DNA of 64,000 nt from Macrolepiota albuminosa (Eukaryota; Basidiomycota; Agaricomycetes; Agaricales; Agaricaceae): the NCBI GenBank assembly GCA_027475525.1, contig JAMWFC010000046.1:2418001-2482000 (forward strand). Direction: 5' to 3'. This document shows positions 59,101-64,000 of this stretch, piece after piece. The translations under genes were made by a program, and so were the position numbers. Within the stretch, counting starts at the first letter, position 1, and every line of letters begins with the position of its first letter. Under the pieces are notes generated by a model that saw nothing but the letters and a program-made list of their open reading frames with translations, did no database searches and was not told the origin of the DNA.

Positions 59101-59941
59101 CGCGATGCTTTCCGTTCAGAGCGTCTTCTATCGACCGAAGGAGAAGCAGGGTCAAGCAGATTCCAAGAAAGCCAAGTTCCATCAGCCTGAAGGAGATCAT
59201 CTGACTTTGCTGACTGTATACAATGGTTGGAAGGCTGCAAATTTCTCGAACCCTTGGTGTTATGAGAACTTTATTCAGGCGAGGAGCATGAGACGAGCAC
59301 AAGATGTACGGAAGCAGCTATTGGGCATTATGGACAGGTATTACTTTTCGTTCTTCCATTGCGCCCTTGTCTGACTTTGAGGGTAGATATAAGCACGATA
59401 TTCTGTCTGCTGGACGGGATTACAATGTCGTCCGGAAGGCGATATGCTCTGGCTTTTTCAGAAATGCAGCCAAAAAGGATCCACAAGAAGGCTACAAAAC
59501 GCTCGTCGAGGGCACCCCCGTTTACATCCATCCCTCTTCGGCCCTGTTCAATAGAAATCCGGAATGGTTAATCTATCACGAGCTGGTGCTCACTACTCGA
59601 GAGTACTGCCACAATGTCACCTGTTCAATAGAAATCCGGAATGGTTAATCTATCACGAGCTGGTGCTCACTACTCGAGAGTACTGCCACAATGTCACGCT
59701 GTTGAACCAAAGTGGCTTGTAGAAGTCGCGCCGCAATTTTTCCAGGTTGCTGATGCAAGCAAAATTAGTAAACGGAAGAAACAAGAGAAGATTGAACCGC
59801 TGTACAACAAGTACGAGAAGCCGGATGAGTGGCGGCTTTCCAAGGTCAAGCGGAGCGCCAGATCAGTGAGCTTCTTGATTTCTCGTCAATCTTATTGTAC
59901 AACTTTGCTAACTCTTTCTCTAGTCTCAAACCTTTGGTTAA
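56124..59941 (+). CDS. PRP22: Pre-mRNA splicing DEAH helicase Prp22/DHX8
   Basis: Releases spliced mRNA from the spliceosome. ATG 56124 gives [20 protein letters not shown]. An RS-like segment ([20 protein letters not shown]) precedes an S1 domain ([20 protein letters not shown], intron, [11 protein letters not shown]). Helicase motifs: [14 protein letters not shown]; Ia [85 protein letters not shown]. The C-terminal domain has [20 protein letters not shown] and the end has [18 protein letters not shown], then SQTFG after a final intron (stop 59939-59941). The 77-bp duplication at 59543 breaks the frame; removing one copy and adding one base joins REYCHNVT to [15 protein letters not shown]. 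Confidence 0.95.
59543..59697 (+). repeat. 77-bp exact tandem duplication L
   Basis: Copies 59543-59619 and 59620-59696 (the match runs one base further by chance) in the conserved C-terminal part of PRP22. One base added after 59697 restores TAVEPKWL. Confidence 0.97.
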
Positions 59942-60192
59942 TGACTCTGACTTTAATCATTTACTTGTATTGCTTTCTAATGTGATGATTATGTAGAACC
60001 TATTGTTAAGGATTTAGACGTTTGAGAGTCATTTTTCTTGTAATGAAAGTCAAGCGGGATATGTTATGAATAAAAATAGTAAAGGCGTGTGGTATATTTG
60101 TTAGATGACAAGTTCTGGAAACAAAGGCTGCTTGATAAGGAAAGAGTGTGTGGCCATGTAGGAACGACTCACAGTCTACAAGTACCGGGCAT

Positions 60193-60782
60193 TCATCCTA
60201 CGAATCTAATTGCGTCTGCACTGACGTAGTACTTCGCAAGTTCCCCAGGCTTAGTAGCAGGTGCTGTCGGGTCTGGGACAAGCATGAAGGTCTGGGAGAA
60301 CACCCGGGGGTGCCCTTCGGGGTTGCGAGGTGTTGTGTGAGTTGGATTGCCCGATGGTCCTTGACCATGAACGACGCTACCAGAGACGCTGACAAGCAGT
60401 GAGGGAGGCGAGGTTCCTAATGAATAATGTAAACAAAGACCAGCACTTGATCATTGGCCACAAAAACAAACCTGGTATAGGATGGCAATCAAGGGACTGG
60501 ATTTCGTGTTTGGTCACTGGCATCTTCTCAAGAAGCTCACGGACTCCAGTTGCGCCTTGAAAAGGTTTGCCGTTCCATACCAAGGACGACGACGGTCGGT
60601 AAAACTGGGGGACGTCATTGAGACGGTTGTCGGAATCATAGGCGTTGTAGTATATACGCGCGAAGTTTTCAGCAGCACGTGTGGCAATTTCTATGCTGGG
60701 GAGAGAGATATGTTGAGAGTAGAAGGGAGACTGAGCATAGAGAGACAGACTCGTTGGCGGTGAGTTTGACGACGGTGGCCAT
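60193..60782 (-). CDS. NXT1: NTF2-like mRNA export factor NXT1/p15
   Basis: Partner of Mex67/NXF1 in nuclear mRNA export. The ATG at 60782 opens MATVVKLTAN, then a 50-60 nt intron, then EIATRAAENFARIYYNAYDS, VPQFYRPSSSLVWNGKPFQG, ATGVRELLEKMPVTKHEIQS and LDCHPIP. After a second intron come VSGSVVHGQGPSGNP, RVFSQTFMLVPDP and KYYVSADAIRFVG with the TGA at 60193-60195. This is the full NTF2 fold at normal length. It is divergent from ISC1, with 88 bp between the starts. Confidence 0.92.
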
Positions 60783-60870
60783 TGTAGTTACTGACAAACC
60801 CTCGGTCACGCAGTGAGTTACTTAGTCACAGTAATCCGGTCCGAAGTTGCCGACCGAAGTCATTCAAATT

Positions 60871-62396
60871 ATGTCCATGGCGACTGAAAGCCGAATCCGA
60901 GTTCTGTCCCTCAATTGCTGGTGGGTCAGCTCCATCTATCTTGAAAAAAGAATATTAAGTTCCCTTCATCAGGGGTCTGAAGTTTGTCGCAAAAAATCGA
61001 AAGGAACGTATCGAGGCCATAGCGAACAAGCTTTCACACTCAAGCTATGACATCGTTGCTCTCCAAGAACTTTGGGTCTTTTCAGACTACGAGAAAGTTC
61101 AGCGACGGGTGTCTTCTGTGCTGCCCCATTCAAAATTCTTCTATAGGTTTGCCTTCATCTTTACTCGTCAGTTCCCTGTCTCATACTTCGGAGTAGTGGT
61201 GCTCTTGGTGCAGGTTTAGTCACATTCTCCAGGTTCCCCATCATTTCGACCTCTGTGTACTCATACTCTCTCAACGGCGCCCCAATCGACGTTAGTGCCG
61301 GTGACTGGTTTGTTGGCAAAGCTGCTTCCAGTGTAGTATTGTTGCACCCAGTCTTAGGACAGGTCCAAGTGTTTAACACACATGTATGTTTCTGAATTGT
61401 CCTAGATTCTCCACTGAAGTCACATTTCATTAGCTATTCGCAAAAGGCGGAGAAGACGGGCCTGAATCTAACCGGGCGCATCGCCTGGTTAACGCATGGG
61501 AGTTTGCTAAATTGACACGACAAGCAGCCGAGCTCGGGCGTTATGTTATAGCGGTATGTCTCATGGATGATCTCTATGATACATCTTACACTCAATTTTG
61601 CTCAAAGCTTGGCGACTTCAACAGTATACCGACCACACTGTCGATCACCCTCATAAAGGAGCATGCTGCACTTGAAGACTCATGGTTGGTGACACACCCT
61701 CCCAGCACTTTCTCAGGCAATATCTCCGCATCTACCCCTTTGGAGGCTATACATAAGTTTGGCGTTACTGCTGACTCTCCGTTAAACTCGTACTCGGCAG
61801 GCAAGCCGCTTGATCCATGCGCGCGTAAGTCCTGGGGCAAGCGCTTGGACTACGTCTTTTACCGCCAGCCCCACAGGCCAAATGCCGGCTCTGATCCTGT
61901 CTTCCCCCTTTTGAGGGCTACAGAATGCAAGGTCGTCATGACGGACAAAGTTCCTGGTTTCGGCTTCTCTTTTTCGGACCACTTTGGCCTCGAAGCTACA
62001 CTAGATATTGAGACGCCAGACCGCTCAGGTTCCACTCTGGCACCATCCTCGGAGCTCTCCAACGCCTCTGTGGCAACAGTGATCGAAGCACTGACATCTT
62101 GCTACAATTGTTCACGGCAGCGAGCACGGAAAGAGCTCCAGATTTTTGGCCTCTGTATACTGCTCCTTGTCGCCATTGTCATTGGAGGAACATGGCTTCC
62201 CCGCACCTGGATCAACCCTATTGTGTTAGTGTCCACGATTTTCTTTTCGTGGCTGGGTACTACGATGCTCTACGAAGGCTTCTTGTACGGACACTGGGAA
62301 TGCAATGCATTGTTGAATGTCATTGAGGAACTGGAGATACATAGGAAAGGACTGGATATGCTAAATGCCTCCCAGAGAGATTCTGATCGTTTTTGA
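60871..62396 (+). CDS. ISC1: Inositol phosphosphingolipid phospholipase C (Isc1, neutral sphingomyelinase family)
   Basis: Mg-dependent phospholipase that makes ceramide from inositol phosphosphingolipids at ER/mitochondrial membranes. ATG 60871 (an alternative ATG is six bases later) gives MSMATESRIRVLSLNCWG across an intron. DNase-I-like motifs: YDIVALQELWVF (Glu), GDWFVGKAASSVVLL (the P-loop-like region of this family), VFNTHLFAKGG, GDFNSIPTTLSITLIKEHA after an intron, KRLDYVFYRQ, and FSFSDHFGLEATLD with the catalytic SDH. The C-terminus has two membrane spans (FGLCILLLVAIVIGGTW and PIVLVSTIFFSWLGTTMLYE) before a short cytosolic end. Stop 62394-62396. Confidence 0.92.
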
Positions 62397-62569
62397 CCAT
62401 ACTTTTCGTATTCTGTGACGTTCCGATTGTATTTGATACACTATTTCTACTGGCTACACATGGTATGTACGAATACCTGAGATTAGGAGGACGTTAGGAC
62501 GTTTTGTGTACATGGATTAAATTGATTTAAACTGATAAGTTGTGTCGATGTTTCGAGTCATAAAAACGG

Positions 62570-64000
62570 TTACTCTGCTGCGTAACATGTAGTCTGGTTA
62601 GCTGGTCCCGCGTGCGACCAGTCTTCTACAAGAGAGTTGATGTCAGGGTGACTAGCATTGTTACGACGGATGGAAGGTGATTCTAGCGGTGAAGGTGGAG
62701 GTGTACTGCATTTTGACATCTTTGAAAAAGGTGGAATGCATATGTGTCCTGGGCCCGCTCTTCGTGACTCAAAAGGAGGTTTACGATGGTGTAGTCGAGT
62801 ACGATGCGCCGTAACAGCTATAAGAGACACTGCTGACCGTATACGACGAAGGCCATTGGTCTCACCCAGCACTTTGCCAGCTGAATGATGACAAACCGAA
62901 GGAGATGGAGGGCGAGTAACTATTCTCTGGTATTCCCAATCGTCATCCTCCTCTACTGGTGTAGGTATGTTGCCTGAGGGCCAAAGACGTGAGCCGCGCC
63001 CCCAGCTGGCGTATCCCTTAGAATCGCCTTGTTTTTTGTCCGAGTACTCCGAATGGTCATTTGTCTTCTTCCCGAGACAGTCCATTACGTTGCCCAAACC
63101 TGTGTTCATTCCTACGCCATCGCCCCTTACAACTGTTGCCTTGTCGTTCTTGATTTCTTCTTCGAGATGATGCTCGACATATGGCGTGAGAGGCTGTGGA
63201 GATCGTGATCTGAGCTGAGGAAGAGTATTCTGTACGAAATCCTTCATGGACGAGAATGCACGACGCGCTGTCGGGAGAAATGGATAGGCTTGAAAGACGT
63301 GTATCTGTTGATTTGCTCAGATTCGTGGAGATGCAGAAAAGACATAACATAACCTACGGCATCTTCAAAAAGTTCATGGCGTACGTCAACGCCAGCAAGG
63401 GTAGCCTTGTGAGCAAGAAGGGCAGATTCGTCCCGAAGCACTTCGGCGTCTCCGACCTGAATCAACAAGGGAGGAAGTCCAGTAAAATCACCAAAGAGAG
63501 GGCTGGCATATGGATGTGTCAGAAAATCCTCCATACGTTCACCAAGATAAAGGGCAATGGGATTCATATGGTCGTTTTGCGGAAATGGTACAACATCGAA
63601 GTTAGCATTTGAATCCCAGGATTCGCAGCTCATAGTGAGGTCTGCATAGTCATGAGCGAGAGGTACAGACGGAAATGAAAGACACTTGCCGACCCATGGA
63701 GACATTAAAATTGCTCCAGCTGGTAATGTGTAATTATAATCGCGCAGATACATAAGCAATGCAAGGCACAATCCGCCTCCAGCACTGTCACCAGCGAGTA
63801 GTATATTTTCCGATGGAATGTGAAGGTCTTCTACTAGTCGAAAATATCCACTGACAACATCATGTAAAGGACCGGGGAAGCGAGACTCTGGAGCCAAACG
63901 GTAATCGAGAGCTGCGTGATAAATAAGAATTGAGAGAATTCGATGTTTAATTGAATCACGAACCGAAAACTCGGGCGTTCGTATATTTAGACAAAGGGAT
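62570..64000 (-). CDS. HSL-type alpha/beta hydrolase, 3' part (runs off window)
   Basis: Esterase/lipase of the hormone-sensitive-lipase (alpha/beta hydrolase-3) family; the start and the HGG oxyanion motif lie beyond position 64000. The visible part begins with SKYTNARVF, an intron, then ALDYRLAPESRFPGPLHDVV. The nucleophile motif is NILLAGDSAGGGLCLALLMY. The acid region is LIQVGDAEVLRDESALLAHK. After an intron (donor gtaggt near 63362) comes IHVFQAYPFLPTARRAF with the expected catalytic His. A long hydrophilic C-terminal extension follows (EEEIKNDKATVVRGDGVGM, EEDDDWEYQRIVTRPPSPS), ending at TGA 62570-62572. Catalytic triad complete; substrate unknown. Confidence 0.87.

Noticed and set aside
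8530..59697. Reading the 77-bp repeats as a novel repeat family or mobile element
   Set aside because: The units are unrelated in sequence, always exactly two copies, always period 77, and fall inside conserved genes where the duplication would destroy function.
8109..59941. Calling DUF221, iminopeptidase, SIN3, membrane-protein, DHX57 and PRP22 genes pseudogenes because of frameshifts
   Set aside because: The breaks coincide with the 77-bp duplications and seven exon sites heal in the same way; SIN3 and PRP22 are important or essential in fungi. The extra shifts in the iminopeptidase and SIN3 are noted separately.

Overview
The window looks like nuclear DNA of a filamentous basidiomycete, most likely an Agaricomycete. 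Genes are split by many short introns (about 50-65 nt, GT..AG), spacing is tight, several gene pairs are divergent, and the gene families are fungal (SUR7/PalI, SYO1, Isc1, fungal OSCA-like channel, secreted intradiol dioxygenase homologue). There is no operon structure, phage or CRISPR. About 24 protein genes can be supported, nearly all housekeeping.

Layout. 0.5-7.2 kb: ribosomal protein uL30/RPL7 (with a C/D snoRNA candidate in an intron), a mitochondrial GHITM/Bax-inhibitor-like protein, and the SNARE regulator SLY1. 8.1-12.6 kb: an OSCA/TMEM63-like (DUF221) membrane protein. 12.6-14.3 kb: AT-rich and gene-free. 14.3-20.4 kb: a divergent pair of WD40 genes (TBL1/Sif2-like and WDR23/DCAF11-like), then a ricin-B-fold protein. 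20.5-27 kb: a secreted agmatinase-type ureohydrolase, a proline iminopeptidase, and a SUR7/PalI membrane protein. 27.7-35.9 kb: a small membrane-anchored protein of unknown family (a paralogue lies at 48.7-49.9 kb), the corepressor SIN3, and an unknown single-pass membrane protein. 36-45 kb: SYO1/HEATR3, a 3-hydroxyisobutyrate-dehydrogenase-like enzyme, and an Ark/Prk (NAK) family kinase. 46.5-51 kb: a secreted intradiol-dioxygenase homologue, the second unknown paralogue, and nicotinamidase. 51-62.4 kb: a DHX57/Ucp12-type helicase divergent from PRP22, then NXT1/p15 divergent from ISC1. 62.5-64 kb: the 3' part of an HSL-type alpha/beta hydrolase running off the window.

The strongest unexplained structure is a set of twelve exact tandem duplications, all with a period of exactly 77 bp, at unrelated places in exons, introns and spacers. 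At seven exon sites the coding frame is restored only if one copy is removed and one unknown base is added directly after the second copy. This is best read as a systematic assembly error (k = 77 graph), possibly at heterozygous single-base sites, and not as biology. It breaks the raw reading frames of the DUF221, iminopeptidase, SIN3, membrane-protein, DHX57 and PRP22 genes, which are probably all intact in the organism.

The most interesting real biology is the snoRNA candidate inside the RPL7 intron, the RTQPYEAPYF paralogue pair with a shared intron position, and a dioxygenase homologue that seems to lack metal ligands.
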